Counted from the stretch's first letter, positions 48,275 through 58,868 are shown. The stretch: DNA of 64,000 nucleotides from Symbiodinium natans (GCA_905221605.1 CAJNDS010002403.1:340001-404000); one strand, 5' to 3'. Program-made: numbers and translations. The notes: generated by a model from the sequence alone, not told the origin.

Positions 48275-48496
48275 AAAACCACCGGATGGGACTCCTTGGG
48301 CGTGATCACCCCAAACCTCTCAACCGGGGACTTATCGGGCAACTGCACATGCTTCTTGCAGATAGAATAAGGTTTCGGGTGTACAGAATGAGCTCGAAAG
48401 TTTGTCAGGTGCGAAGAGCAGCTCTGGCCCGATTGTGGAGGGCCATCTGACCCTTCTGTCTCGCCCCACAAAGGCGGCAAAGCCACCCAAACCTAC
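48275..48496 (-). CDS. Possible exon, unrecognised
   Basis: An open frame of about 73 codons without a firm ATG. The middle reads RAHSVHPKPYSICKKHVQLP then DKSPVERFGVITPKESHPVV before entering telomere-type repeat. It fills a 200-base repeat-free interval. No family recognised; the + strand is closed over most of this. Confidence 0.3.
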
Positions 48497-48599
48497 TCCT
48501 TTTAGGGTTTCGGCCTACACTCAAGTCAGTTGCCTGCTTTCACAAAACTGCTTCCAGTAGTAAAAAAGGGGTCAAAAGGGCCTCCGGTACCGACCATCG

Positions 48600-48682
48600 G
48601 GGCGGGGGGGGGGGGGTGGGGGGGGGGGGGGGGGGGGTGGGGGGGGGTGGGGGGGGGGGGGTTGTGGGGGGGGGGGGGGGTG
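48600..48682 (+). repeat. Poly-G region
   Basis: About 80 bases almost all G, broken by single T. Quadruplex-prone; the Gly-rich frame across it is an artefact. Confidence 0.95.
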
Positions 48683-49572
48683 GGGATATGCCTCACAAAC
48701 TTGAATCCTCAAAACCTTGCCTCAGGGCCCATTAACAAGCCACAGACTCCAAAACTCCGAACACGAAAACCCCCTAAATCCTAAACCCTAAACCCCCTAA
48801 AATGCCCCCAAAGCCGAACACCACACACCCCGCCTCCCACTGAAGAAGGGCCGAGATCGGACGAATCGGGACGTCATGGCTGGACGCTGAGAATGTCACC
48901 CTGGCCCACCACAAAACCCACCAAGAAAACTGGACCCTAAACCCGAAACCCTAAACCCTAAACCCTAAACAGAAAGGCCCTGGAGGGCTTGGTGCACGGT
49001 GGGGAAGACACCCTCTTCGCGCACAGGGTGCAGTAACATCCAGGAAGCCATGGGTCCCTAAACCCTAAACCCTAAACCCTAAACCCTAAAACCTAAGCAC
49101 CAAAAATCCCAAAACTCCGCAGGGGGGGGTGGGGGGGGCGGGGGAAATCCCTACAGCATACCTCCAAGCGAGGGACGCTCCCGGGCACGCGCTCGTCACA
49201 GTTTAGGGTTTAGGGTTTCAGCGTTTAGGGGCTGGCTACTTGGGCAGTAACACAGATCCGACCCTAAACCCTAGACCCTAAACCCTAAACCCGAGTCACT
49301 TAGGGGTCTTGGCATTTCTGGTCCCTTCATCGACAGCAACACGGGAGTCGAAGGGGCTGGGTGGATGGCTCTTAAGTTGGCTGGCCCTAAGGGTTCAGGG
49401 TTTAGGGTTTAGGTTTTGGTTTAGGGTTCAGGGTTTAGGCATCCTCAAACCACAAACCCCAAACCCTTAAACCCTAAAACCCAAGAACCCTAAAACCCTA
49501 ATCAAACCCCAACGGCCTAACGCCGACATGACCTGAGACCCCAAAATCCACGAAGCCAAGCCCTCAACCCCT

Positions 49573-49691
49573 CACTTGGAGGTTCATGGGTAGTGAGAAG
49601 TAGTGTTCTAAGCATCCTTAATACGGTTCCAGGCAGTTGTACATACACTTGCCCTACTTAGACTTCCAACTAGCCCTGAACCTCCGAGTGA
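49573..49691. mobile_element. F1 MITE-like element
   Basis: CACTTGGAGGTTCATGGGTA on the left and GCCCTGAACCTCCGAGTG on the right. Inner GTGAGAAGTAGTG faces CCTACTTAGAC. Confidence 0.75.
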
Positions 49692-49847
49692 ATGGAAGAA
49701 GCGGTTGCCATGTCTTAAGGTTGGGTCTGGGGCAGGGTCTGTCTGGGGTTTAGAGTTTTGGGTTTAGGGTGTTTGGTGTGTTGAATTGAGGCCTGGAGGT
49801 TTAGGGCTTTCAAGTTTGGGGGGGGCGTATGGGATTTTTGGAAAATG

Positions 49848-49960
49848 AGGGGCCCCTAAAATCGTGCCCCAAATAGTAGAACCCGATTACAATAAGGACC
49901 CCAATAAGGTACCCCTAATTTCGGAAACCCCCATATGGAGTAGAGTATATATTTCTTGTA
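49848..49960. mobile_element. F12-related element
   Basis: GAGGGGCCCCTAAAATCGTG, AATAAGGACCCCAATAAGGT and CCCCTAATTTCGGAAACCCC. Shares motifs with 15505, 29700 and 61236. Confidence 0.45.
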
Positions 49961-50303
49961 CCCCCAAAAGGACACCGAAGGTATACACTCACCAATATGA
50001 AAAAGTAACCTTATATACACTCACCAAAAGCAGAAATATAAACCCTGCTTCATCTAGGGCCACAGGGGTTCAAGATGTTGGACTTGCCATCCCTAACCCC
50101 TAAACCCTAAACCAAACCCGGTTTAGGGTTTAGGGTCTAGGGTCTAGGGTTTAGGGTTTAGGGTTTAGGGTTTAGGCTTTAGGATTTAGGATTTAGGGTC
50201 CCTGAACGTGGTAAATTGGGGAGGGGGGATCTCGATTCTCCATTCCCATACTGAGAACCAGCAAGCTGTTGAGACCCACTTGTTTAGAGTTTAGGGTTTA
50301 GGG

Positions 50304-50428
50304 CTACTTAGAGGTTCATGGTTAGATAAAAGTGGGGTTATAAGTAGGGCAAGTATAGATACATCTTGCTGCAAACTTGAAAGAGGTACTTATATGGCAC
50401 TTGCAACTGCCCATGAACCTTCAAGTAG
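50304..50428. mobile_element. F1 element with telomere-type flanks on both sides
   Basis: TTTAGGGTTTAGGGCTACTT, AGAGGTTCATGG on the left and CCCATGAACCTTCAAGTAGC, CCTAAACCC on the right. The palindrome continues from the F1 arms into the telomere-type units without a break. Confidence 0.8.
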
Positions 50429-50502
50429 CCCTAAACCCTAAACCCTAAACCCTAAACCCTAACCCCTAAACCCTAAACCCCAAACCCTGAACCCTGAAGT
50501 AG

Positions 50503-50631
50503 CATGAGGCCAAAGCTGCGCTGAACGTGGCATCTTTTCTTCTGGGCGGCAAGCTTCCTGAATTAGGGAGATCACACGCACACGAACAAGAACAAGTCGG
50601 AGCTCTAACGGCTTGTTGCCCTAAACCCTAA
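50503..50631 (+). CDS. Possible exon fragment, unrecognised
   Basis: An open frame of 42 codons, HEAKAALNVASFLLGGKLPE then LGRSHAHEQEQVGALTACC, between two C-tracts. It starts immediately after TAG and ends in the tract. No ATG; possible helix-rich piece; no family. Confidence 0.25.
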   Translation, partial: HEAKAALNVASFLLGGKLPELGRSHAHEQEQVGALTACCPKP

Positions 50632-50890
50632 ACCCTAAACCCTAAACCCTAAACCCTAAACCCTAAACCCTAAACCCTAAACCCTAGCCCTAAACCCTAA
50701 ACCCTAAACCCTAAACCCTCAACTCCGCACCTGCAGGATGGGGTGTTCTTGGCGTTCAGGGATACCTCGACGAAGAAAATGAACCGAAGCTGCTCCCAAA
50801 ACCTGCAAAAGTCCGAAGAATATTGGGTTTAGGGTTTAGGGTTTAGGGTTTAGGGTTTAGGGTTTAGGGCTTAGGGTTTCGGGTTGGGGT
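50628..50890. repeat. C-tract, 105-bp spacer, G-tract
   Basis: About 12 CCCTAAA units and eight TTTAGGG units. The spacer + frame (DGVFLAFRDTSTKKMNRSCS then QNLQKSEEYWV) is open for 36 codons after a CTGCAG acceptor shape. Confidence 0.9.
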
Positions 50891-51061
50891 TTAGCGGTTC
50901 GGGGTTACAGTAGGGTTTAGGGTTAGGCATAGGGTTTTTAAAAGCTCGGACGATGTCGGACCCACTAGGCTCGCCGAGTTTAGAGTTTAGGGCTAGGAAT
51001 TAACGTTTACCCTCAAACATCCTTAAACCCTAAACCCGAAACCCTAAACCCTAAACCCGAA

Positions 51062-51235
51062 ACCCTCCAAAACCCTGATTACACTCTACCGTGGATCTCC
51101 CCCAATTCACGAAGCCCCCTGTCTCAGGCGAGACGTTGTCAATGCGACTCTTCGGACAGGACTGCCCAGTCATACAAGGACCTTGTTTGCGGTTTCTTGT
51201 TTGAACTAAAGCCGGATTTAGGGTCTAAGGTTTAG
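51062..51235 (+). CDS. Possible exon, unrecognised
   Basis: A frame of 57 codons ending TAG. It includes SRSPLSQARRCQCDSSDRTA then QSYKDLVCGFLFELKPDLGS. A neighbouring + frame is open for 42 codons. Repeat-free except the last few codons. Confidence 0.25.
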   Translation, partial: TLQNPDYTLPWISPNSRSPLSQARRCQCDSSDRTAQSYKDLVCGFLFELKPDLGSKV

Positions 51236-51813
51236 GCCCCTAAACCCTACATGCTAGAGTGTAGTCTCTAAACCCTAGAAGCCCTAAACATCAGGAACAA
51301 ACACATATCCAAGGAAGGAGTCAACCCTGAACCCCTAAACTCAAATAAACATAAGCCCTGCATATCAAAAAACAACCAAAAGCCCTAAACCCAAAGCCAC
51401 GAGCTACATGTAGAGTTCAGGGTTTAGGGTTCAGGGACTTGGTTCCAAAGTACATCCCCAATGCTTAAACCCAGCAAAGGGCACGGGCAGCTGACGCAAG
51501 AGCCAGTATCCAAAAAGCCATAGGGCATGACGTGGCAAAGGGTCCATGTGCCTTTATAGAGTGTAGAGTCCAAACCCCCTAAATTCTTGCGCTAGTTACA
51601 GATGTAGGCCCTTTGATTTGGGAATACTTCAGAACCCTTTTAAAGCAGGCAAGAAACCCGAAACCCTAAACCCTAAACCCTAAACCCTAAACGCCCCTTA
51701 AACCCTTCAGCCCCGGAATCCCTAAACACCGACAAGCGGGACTGGAGCCCTTGAGGTGAGAAGGCACTCAGCTGAACCTTACAGCCTCAACTTTGCATCA
51801 GAGCCCTAAGAAA

Positions 51814-51890
51814 GAGGTTTAGGGTTTAGGGTTTAGGGTTTAGGGGTTTAGGATTCAGGGTTCAGGGTTTAGGGTTCAGGGTTTAGGAGG
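51814..51890 (+). repeat. TTTAGGG / TTCAGGG tract
   Basis: Ten units of mixed type. The spacer to its left contains a third trace of segment C (CTTTGCATCAGAGCCC). Confidence 0.9.
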
Positions 51891-52077
51891 TGTCTTGGGG
51901 TTCTGGGTTTTGGAATTTTGGAGTTTGGATTTTAGGGCTCCGCCTTGAACCCTATAACCCTAACACCTAGAGCTCAGGCCTAGGGAGTCTAGGGCTTCAG
52001 GCATTACATTGCAATTTGACACTAGCTTGCTCTCAGGGGAAAGGCCGAGGTTTTAGGGACTGGGGTTTCGGGTTTGG

Positions 52078-52165
52078 ACCTTTAGGGTTTGCGGTTTAGG
52101 GTTTAGGGTTTGGGGTTTGGGGTTTGGGGTTTAGGGTTTCGGGTTTAGGGATTAGAGTTTTGGGC
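52078..52165 (+). repeat. TTTAGGG / TTTGGGG tract
   Basis: Eleven units, mostly TTTGGGG in the centre. Confidence 0.9.
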
Positions 52166-52899
52166 AGTTTTGGGTTGGCGGGCTCCAAAGAAGTATCAGA
52201 GCCCCAGCAGCCCGGAACAAGGAACGGTTCCTTTCTCTAGGTATAGAGAACCCTAAACTCCCAACCCTAGTAACCCTGCCCCGGTTTAGGGTTTATAGTG
52301 TTTAGGGTTTAGGGTTTAGGATTTAGGGTTTCGGGTTTAGTGACCTAGCCCAACCCTAAACCCCTAAACGCACCCTCTGATTTGGAAGAGCCCCCCATCT
52401 GGGAGTAAGCGCTGGGGGATTACGGCCTAGGCTTTGCAACGGGGCAGTTCTGGCTGGAGCTATGAGCGGGGCAACTCTGCCCTAAACTTAGGCCCTAAAC
52501 CCTAAACCCTAAACCAAGGGTGTGGCTTTAGGGATTAGGGGGTATTTGGGGCACTTTGGCCTCACAGACATGCATCAGCTAGCTGCTTTAAACGTGAAAC
52601 CCAAAACTACCCACGAACCTTCAAGGGTTTAGGGTTTAGGGTTTTCCCCAAGACACTTGCTGTCAACAATGGTATCGTTCGCACAGCCGAGCCCTTGAAG
52701 TTTTAGGTCTAGGGTTTGGGGTTTACGGTTTCGGGTTCAGTACGGCTCTCTTGTGCTAGGAGGGGAAGCAGGCGCCTTTTCTTGGGCTTACCTCGGTGTA
52801 GAAGGGATCCTAGCCTGAAACACAGGTAGACCTGGGCGTCGAGCTTAGGGCTCACTAGGGCATTCAGCAAGGTCAACTCTTACCCAAGGGCACTGCGCC

Positions 52900-53025
52900 A
52901 TGCAGAATCCAAACATGTCGGCACCATCGGTGGACATGAGCGAGGCACTGGAACTGAACCATACAGCAGAAGGTCCAAGGATTTGCCCACACGAAAACAG
53001 CTACAAAAGCTCCGAGGCTGTCTAG
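52900..53025 (+). CDS. Small ORF, 41 codons
   Basis: ATG-to-TAG: MQNPNMSAPSVDMSEALELN then HTAEGPRICPHENSYKSSEA. The frame is open about 20 codons further upstream. It lies in a 420-base repeat-free interval (52840-53260). A 79-codon frame and a 43-codon frame ending at a GTAAGAG donor shape run on the minus strand, so the strand is unresolved. Confidence 0.28.
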   Translation: MQNPNMSAPSVDMSEALELNHTAEGPRICPHENSYKSSEAV

Positions 53026-53291
53026 CTTAGTAGATCTTAAGATTAGCAAGCAAAGCGCCGCAAGCACCTCTTCTAGCAGAACTGCATAGAGGTTGCCAGG
53101 CCTAAAATGCAAACAAGCAGGAAAAGTCTTGCCTCATTACTCCCGAGTATCCACAGACGAAAGCATCCCTGAACGCCAAACCCTACTCCCCAACAGTGTA
53201 GCACCATGCAGCCCGAAACCCTTCAACCCCGCACTCCTGTAGACCCGAAAAAGAACCCTAAATCATAAACCAGGTCCTCAATTAAGTTTAC

Positions 53292-53438
53292 ATGTTAGAC
53301 ACCCTCCGTCATCCCTCAAGCATTCCTGAGCCCCACCCCGTTCTAGTTGGAGGGGGAAAAGACTTCGCCAAGGGAATGCGGCAGAGTCTGAGGGGCCCTT
53401 CCCTTTTCACCCTAAACACTACCGGGAATCGGGTGTAG
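53292..53438 (+). CDS. Small ORF, 48 codons
   Basis: ATG-to-TAG: MLDTLRHPSSIPEPHPVLVG then GGKDFAKGMRQSLRGPSLFT. The stretch GCCAAGGGAATGCGG (AKGMR) also occurs in the same reading frame at 38239, one of the few shared words outside repeats. No family recognised. Confidence 0.28.
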   Translation: MLDTLRHPSSIPEPHPVLVGGGKDFAKGMRQSLRGPSLFTLNTTGNRV

Positions 53439-53469
53439 GATCAGGGCTTGGGGTTTAAGGTGCAGGGTT

Positions 53470-53568
53470 GTGATGTTCCCCCTTATACTAACAGTCCTGA
53501 ATAGGGATTATAGTACCGCCTATTATGATCCCTATTAAGGACTGTCAGTATAAGGGAGAACATCCCAA
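53470..53568. mobile_element. F2 foldback element (best copy)
   Basis: GATGTTCCCCCTTATACTAA, CAGTCCTGAATAGGGATTAT on the left pairs almost perfectly with ATGATCCCTATTAAGGACTG, TCAGTATAAGGGAGAACATC on the right. Confidence 0.9.
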
Positions 53569-53797
53569 GTTTCGGGTTTAGGGTTCGGGCTTAAGGCGTT
53601 ATAGGACCTGCGGCTTCTCTTTGTGGAGTTTAGGAGTTTGGGGTTTAGGGTTTAGGGTCCAGGGCATCCCTCATGCTGCCGCCCTCCAAAACTCGCTGGC
53701 CCAGGCATCTTTGAGTTGCCGCCTCAGTGCCCCTTCCTTTCAGGGTTTAGGGTTCAGGGCTTAGGTTTTCGGGTTTAGGGCCAGTTTAGGGTTTAGG

Positions 53798-53906
53798 GTT
53801 TAGGGTAAGTGGGGTTAGAAGAAAGGTACACCATATTTTTAAATGGTTCTGACCTTATTAGGGTACAAATAACACTACTTATAACGACCCAAGGAGGTTC
53901 AAGTAG
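53798..53906. mobile_element. F1 element, left arm lost
   Basis: AGGAGGTTCAAGTAGCCCTA at the right end; inner GTGGGGTTAGAAG faces CACTACTTATAACG. A G-tract lies where the left arm should be. Confidence 0.55.
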
Positions 53907-54059
53907 CCCTAAACCCTTAAACCTTTACGACCTGACCCTGCGAAAGTTCCAAGCAACCCTAAACCCTAAGCGTATTCAGCTTTCTTCAGGCCACATGGGA
54001 GTTTGCAAAAACACGGGACACCTAGTACGCATACAACCCCCCAAAATAAACGGATCCTG

Positions 54060-54225
54060 TAGAGCCCAAACCCCAAACCCTAAACCCTGAACCCCAAATC
54101 CTAAAGCCCAAACCCTAAACCCCAAACCCCAAACCCGAAACCCCAAACCCTAAACCCTAAACCCCGAACCCTAAACCCGAAACCCTAAACCCCAAACCCT
54201 AAACCCCAAACCCTTAACCCTACTG
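54060..54225 (-). repeat. CCCTAAA / CCCCAAA / CCCGAAA tract
   Basis: About 22 units of three types intermixed. Confidence 0.9.
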
Positions 54226-54695
54226 CGACATACTCTGAACCTGTCAGCGGAAGGCAGAAGTCTTTCCAAAATCTGCGAATTCGGTGGTCAGGCCCAAGTC
54301 CGAGGCTTTCGGGGCTTCTTGAGGGCGGTTTAGGGTTTAGGGTTTGGGGTTTAGGGTTTAGGGCTTTAGGGTTTAGGCTGGCTTTTTTGCCTAGGGCTCA
54401 TCTCAGAGCACCTTAAATAAGATTATCTCAAGTCAGAATTGCAGTTACCCTCGTTACAACTCCCCATGAACCTTTCAAGTAGGCGTTCGGGGCTGTCAAG
54501 GCTTGTAGGGTTTAGGGGTTAAGGGCTTTTAGAAGGGTCTTTAGGGTTTTTACGGCTTCTCTTAACCTGAGCATGGTCAGTATGAAATACCCCACGGTCA
54601 TTAGACCCGTGTGGTATACAAACCCTATAGACGCTCAATCCTAAACCCTAAACCCTAAACCCCAAACCCTAAAACCCTGAACCCTAAACTCCAGA

Positions 54696-54830
54696 ATGCC
54701 CGTGACTATTCGGCTGCCACGGCCGCTGCTGGAGACAGGGGGAAAAAGCAACTTTGCACCGCAAGGCTGCAGTAGCCTGAGGAAAGCCTCCGGTTTAGGG
54801 TTTAGGGTTCAGGGTTTAATTGCGGTTTAG
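54696..54830 (+). CDS. Possible small ORF, 44 codons
   Basis: ATG start; unique part MPVTIRLPRPLLETGGKSNF then APQGCSSLRKAS, then it reads into TTTAGGG/TTCAGGG repeat before TAG. Another + frame (QNARDYSAATAAAGDRGKKQ) is open over the same bases. Confidence 0.2.
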   Translation: MPVTIRLPRPLLETGGKSNFAPQGCSSLRKASGLGFRVQGLIAV

Positions 54831-54862
54831 GGTTTAGGGTTCAAGGACTAGAAGGGTCTAAG

Positions 54863-54992
54863 TTTACTTGAGGCTTCATGGGTGGTATTGCAAAGTAGGA
54901 TCATAGGGTATATACCCCTCAAGAAGGTTATTCTCACATGTACCCTATACTTGGAACCCTGTCTATGGCTGCTGCTATGAATCTCGAAGAAG
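54863..54992. mobile_element. F1 element, decayed
   Basis: TTTACTTGAGGCTTCATGGG on the left; GCTATGAATCTCGAAGAAGG on the right is a worn right arm. The interior has GGTATATACC. Confidence 0.55.
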
Positions 54993-55074
54993 GTCTGGTG
55001 TCAAGGTGTCGGCTTTGAAGCGTGCTAGGGTTGAGGGTCTAGGGTTTAGGGTTTAGGGTTTCGGATTTAGGGCG

Positions 55075-55257
55075 GCTCTGACGCAAAACAGCAGGCACTC
55101 CTCTGCCAGCCATCATGCACATCATATTGTCTCTATCTCTAGGGCTACATTCGAAACCCAGGTCATGCGGCCATAGGGCCATATGGCCTAGGTGTTTGTG
55201 GACGCCTTTCATGCTGTCAAATTCTTCATGGGATCCTGAGCAACCCCCAGCATGAAA
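55075..55257 (-). CDS. Possible exon, His/Met-rich, unrecognised
   Basis: An open frame of about 60 codons in a 190-base interval without repeats. It reads GSHEEFDSMKGVHKHLGHMA then LWPHDLGFECSPRDRDNMMC and AGRGVPAVLRQSR. There is no ATG at its upstream edge; an internal one exists. The only long open frame in this interval. No family recognised; His and Met content is unusual. Confidence 0.35.
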
Positions 55258-55524
55258 CAACCCAAAACAAAGACCTATGACAGGCCCATATACCTAAAGA
55301 CGAAAACCCGAAAACACCCTAAACCCTAAACCCTAAACCCTAACCCCTATACCCCTAAACCCTACTGCAGGATCCCATGAATTCTTGGTCGCAGCATGCA
55401 CCAAGCAGTGTCTGAGCCCCGGAAGTGTCCCCAAGCTGTACCCTTCAAGTGGGCCGGGCCTTTTGAGCGGGCCCTAAAACCCTAAACCCTAGAACCTACA
55501 CCACTATAACCCAAAACACCCTAG

Positions 55525-56039
55525 CCCTAAACCCTAAACCCTAAACCCTAAACCCTAAACCCTAAACCCTAAACCCTAAACCCTAAACCCTGCACATCCG
55601 AGGTCCTCCTACCAGGCATCACGGTGTGGCAGGGCAGGATAAGGGTTTGGGTTTAGGGTTTAGGGTTTAGGGTTTAGGGTTTAGGGTTTAGGGTTTAGGG
55701 TTTAGGGTTTAGGGTTTAGGGTTTAGGGTTTAGGGTTTAGGGTTTAGGGTTTAGGTGTCTGGCACACTGGCCTCACCAGTGCTTTAACTTCTGTCGTTAG
55801 TAGGGTTTAGGGTTTAGGGTTTAGGGTTTAGGGTTTAGGGTTTAGGGTTTAGGGTTTAGGGTTTAGGGTTTAGGGTTTAGGGTTCCCTATGTTAGGGCAC
55901 CGGCCCCTCGAAACTCAGGCACATGTGGAAGAGGGCTTCGGGCGGGCGAAAGTTGTGGATCTCCAGCCTCGGTTCTTGGTCTTTCGGGTTTAGGGTTTAG
56001 GGTTTAGGGTTTAGGGTTTAGGGTTTAGGGTTTAGGGTT
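55525..56039. repeat. One C-tract and three long G-tracts
   Basis: CCCTAAA (55525-55592, ten units), then TTTAGGG tracts 55641-55755 (16 units), 55802-55884 (12 units) and 55984-56039 (8 units). These are the purest long tracts in the window. Confidence 0.95.
55889..55993 (+). CDS. Possible small ORF between G-tracts
   Basis: ATG-to-TAG, 34 codons: MLGHRPLETQAHVEEGFGRA then KVVDLQPRFLVFRV, the last codons coming from repeat. Balanced composition; no family. Confidence 0.22.
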   Translation: MLGHRPLETQAHVEEGFGRAKVVDLQPRFLVFRV

Positions 56040-56092
56040 GGGATGCTCCCCCTTCTACATTTTAGGCCAGGGGGCTTTAGACCCTAAACCCT

Positions 56093-56540
56093 CCCCTGAT
56101 ATTAGAACACCCCGAATACTCAACCCCCCTGACCCCAAAACCCGATCCCGTACCCGCCCCTATTAAAACCTCTAAGAGGGGGGGAGTCACTAGTTCATGG
56201 TTGGGAGAATATAAAAAATTTAAACGTGTATTCCTTATTGGGTTTAAGTACCCTTAAAAATGTAAAATGTTACCCAACTATGACAAAGGTTAGGGGGGGT
56301 CGGAAGCCTGAAGCGGGACACCTGAACCCTGACTCTGAAAGCCCCAAACCCTCAAGACTCAAGTTCCTCTCAGTCTCTGGGCTTAGGGTCTCCCAGCAAG
56401 CTACAATGAGGACGGGCTTTTTGTTCGGACATTCGATAAGATCCCCCCCCCCCCCCCCCCAATACTAAAAAACCCTGTGGGGTTTTGGGGTGTCTTGATA
56501 CGACGGGGGGGGGGGGGGGGACTTCAATATTAGGGGGAAG
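56093..56540. mobile_element. Long element with short inverted ends
   Basis: CCCCTGATATTAGAA at the left and TTCAATATTAGGGGG at the right are inverted. Both sides also have CCCCGAATAC / GATACGACGGGG and C- or G-runs. The interior of 420 bases is AT-leaning with an open frame (56226-56468) that I do not support as a gene. Confidence 0.45.
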
Positions 56541-56721
56541 GGATTAAACCCCAAACCCTACCCCCGTAAACCCCTAACCCCTAACCCCTACACCCTAACC
56601 CTAAATCCTAAACCCTAAACCATAGGGGGTTCAAGGGAGGCTAAGGGTTTGGGGTCGCCCGGGCCCCCCAGCAACTTGAGCAAGAACTCTCTCCGGGTGA
56701 AAGCCTCCGGCCTGGCCAAGG

Positions 56722-56815
56722 TCGAGGGTTCAGGGTTCAGGGTTCAGGGTTCAGGGTTCAGGGTTCAGGGTTCACGGTTCAGGGTTCAGGTTTCAGGGTT
56801 TACGGTTCAGGGTTA
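56722..56815 (+). repeat. TTCAGGG tract
   Basis: Eleven TTCAGGG units with two base changes, a homogeneous block of the minor variant. Confidence 0.95.
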
Positions 56816-57129
56816 CGTTGGTTAGTAGGGAAATAGGGGAATAAGGCGAATAAGGGGGGTTGGGGGGCTTAGGGAGGTTTGGGAGAGCTCAGGGCCAAGC
56901 CCAAATCCCATGCAGAGTGACCTCTATACCCTCAAAATAGCCCTCTGCACATTTTTACATTTTAGGATAAATAGCTATAATAGGAACCCAGAACCAAAAA
57001 ACATATTAACGTATAGTACTCCTGAAGAGGAACATTGCCTGTACATGAGGTACCATTTTGGCAGAGCTTAAAACCCTTGTTAAGGTAGAGGCCACTCTGT
57101 GAAAGCTGCGCACCTTGACCTTACAAAAC

Positions 57130-57385
57130 CTAGAACCCAACCTCCTGTTTAAACACTGAGCTAAACCCTAATTAAGACCACAAAATCTGAAAAAACCTAA
57201 ACCGAAAGCCCTAAGAAAATGACCTAGAAACAAAACTCTAAAAACCACAATAAACCCGAAGCCCTTAAACACAAAGCCTTAAACCCAAGGCGCTAAACCC
57301 AAAGCCCTAAAAACAGCGCCCCCAAAACCAAAACCCTCAAACCAAAGCCATAAAATTAAAGCCCCAAACCCGAAGTGCAAAGGTT
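57130..57385 (-). repeat. Highly decayed CCCTAAA region
   Basis: AAAGCCCTAA, AAACCCAAAG and similar words at irregular spacing over 250 bases. Probably the oldest tract in the window. Confidence 0.7.
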
Positions 57386-57529
57386 TAGGAGACTTGGGGC
57401 CTGTGAGGTTTAGGGTCCTAAACCTTATTAAACTTTAACCCTAAACCCTAAACCTGTTCTGGTTTAGGGTTTAGGGTTGTGGTTTAGGGTATAGAGTTTA
57501 GCATTTAGGGTTTAGGGGGCGCGGAGTCA

Positions 57530-57930
57530 AACCAGCAAAGCCCCAATATTTGCATTGCTTTTGGACCTCCCAGCACCCCCAATCTCTGTGAATTCCGTGC
57601 AAAGGCCGAAAATATCCCCCTGAGAAAGCAAACTCCTAAATTCCTAAACCCCAAAACGCAGACCTAAAAACCCGAAACCCTAGACCCCTCCAAACCCAAA
57701 AACAACCCTCAAAACCCTGAGCCTACCCACCCCTGCTCCCAACCACAACAAAACAACCGCGTTTGCGCTCAATCCCCTTGCCGCCCCTCCCCCGACTGCC
57801 CCCCAGCCAACCCTAAACACCAAACCCAAAACCCAAATTCTGAAACCCCCGAATGACCCCCAAGCACTTTCCGCACCCCAGGGCCTTTTCTGTTCTGTGT
57901 CGGGCGGGCCCCCAGGCACAACAAGCTCAC
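57530..57930. other. Repeat-poor GC-rich interval
   Basis: C-rich on the + strand, so minus-strand frames are rich in Gly and Trp (57680-57919 gives a 79-codon frame with a GTG-type start). No supported gene. Confidence 0.35.
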
Positions 57931-58128
57931 ACCTCGGAAGGGGCTACGTGCGGGTTGTTCGGGCTTGGGGTCGAGGGTTTAGGGTTGAGGGCTTAGGGTC
58001 TAGGGGCTTCAGGGGGTGGCCCGTCTAGTTCGGGTAGTAGATGCCTAAACCCTAAACCCTATACACCCTAAACCCTAAACCCTAAACCCTAGCCCTAAAC
58101 CCTAAACCCTAAACCCTCTAGGCTCCAG

Positions 58129-58227
58129 TATGAGGGGACTCTTAAGTTGGTGCTGGAAGGCTGCAAGTTTGAGGTGGTGGAGGCGTTAAATGGGTTTATA
58201 TACCTAGAGTATCCTTTGCCCCCTTAA
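58129..58227 (+). CDS. Receiver (REC) domain-like exon fragment
   Basis: An open frame of 32 codons preceded by an AG acceptor shape (GGCTCCAG). It contains LKLVLEGCKFEVVEALNG. This fits the end of helix 1, strand 2 and the start of helix 2 of response-regulator receiver domains, whose usual form is L..xLxxxGyeVveAxnG. Similarity stops at ALNG, where GTTTAT could be a donor, so a roughly 70-base internal exon is possible. The phosphorylated Asp and the acidic pair lie outside the piece. If real it belongs to a two-component or hybrid-kinase protein; nothing else of that gene is visible. Confidence 0.4.
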   Translation, partial: YEGTLKLVLEGCKFEVVEALNGFIYLEYPLPP

Positions 58228-58525
58228 AAAAGAGAAATGCTCCTTAATTCTTGGGTCCGTTTCTTAGGTACATGGCTTCGCTATGCAGGGGTTCAGGGCT
58301 TGTGGGTGTTCAGGGCTTAAGGGCCTGAGAAGTTTAGTGCTTATTCAGGCGTTGCGGACTTATTTGAGGGTTTTGGGTTTCGGGTCAAGCCTCGGGGAAC
58401 AGGGCATTTTTTGTTTTTGTTTTTTGGGGGGGTCTTTGGTTTCAGGGCTTTCGTGGAGCTTGTTGAGGGGTCTGGGGGTTGTGAAGCTTCCCAGCAACCG
58501 GGGTGTGGTTTAGGGCTCTCCTAAA

Positions 58526-58636
58526 TATCCCTAGACCGTAGAAGTCGAGAGGTCAGGTGTGTTCTGCAAAACCGGAGCTCAACCAAAAACCGGAAAAAAT
58601 CTGCCTGGCTGCTGAAGCGGTATGTTTACTAGTATC
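58526..58636 (+). CDS. Possible exon fragment, basic
   Basis: A frame of 35 codons ending TAG, REVRCVLQNRSSTKNRKKSA then WLLKRYVY. Strongly basic; no start or family. Confidence 0.2.
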
Positions 58637-58714
58637 CCAAAAGGACACACTCAGCAATGCTTATAATAATGAAGATCCTGCCTCAGATCGCGCAATCTTC
58701 GCATCCAACAAACA

Positions 58715-58868
58715 ACTATAGGGTCCTAAGGGAGGGGGAGGTTCAAGAGGGTATGCAACCCAAGGTTCCCGAATACCCACTACTCCCTAAAGTTCCCTGA
58801 GCTTCCCTGAGGTTCCCTAGGTACCTTCCCCCCGCATGAACCCCCCTCCTTAAGGACCCTATATGTTA
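58715..58868. mobile_element. F7 foldback element
   Basis: ACTATAGGGTCCTAAGGGAG, GGGGAGGTTCA on the left; TGAACCCCCCTCCTTAAGGA, CCCTATATG on the right. The inner half has three TTCCCTGAG repeats, also present at 23150-23175, where only a half element remains. Confidence 0.8.

Noticed and set aside
48530..48784. Gly/Trp-rich frame of 84 codons
   Set aside because: Comes from the poly-G region.
23305..52930. Shared word GGTGGACATGAGC at 23315 and 52930 as evidence of paralogy
   Set aside because: Thirteen-base matches are expected many times by chance in a window this size, and the flanking residues do not align.
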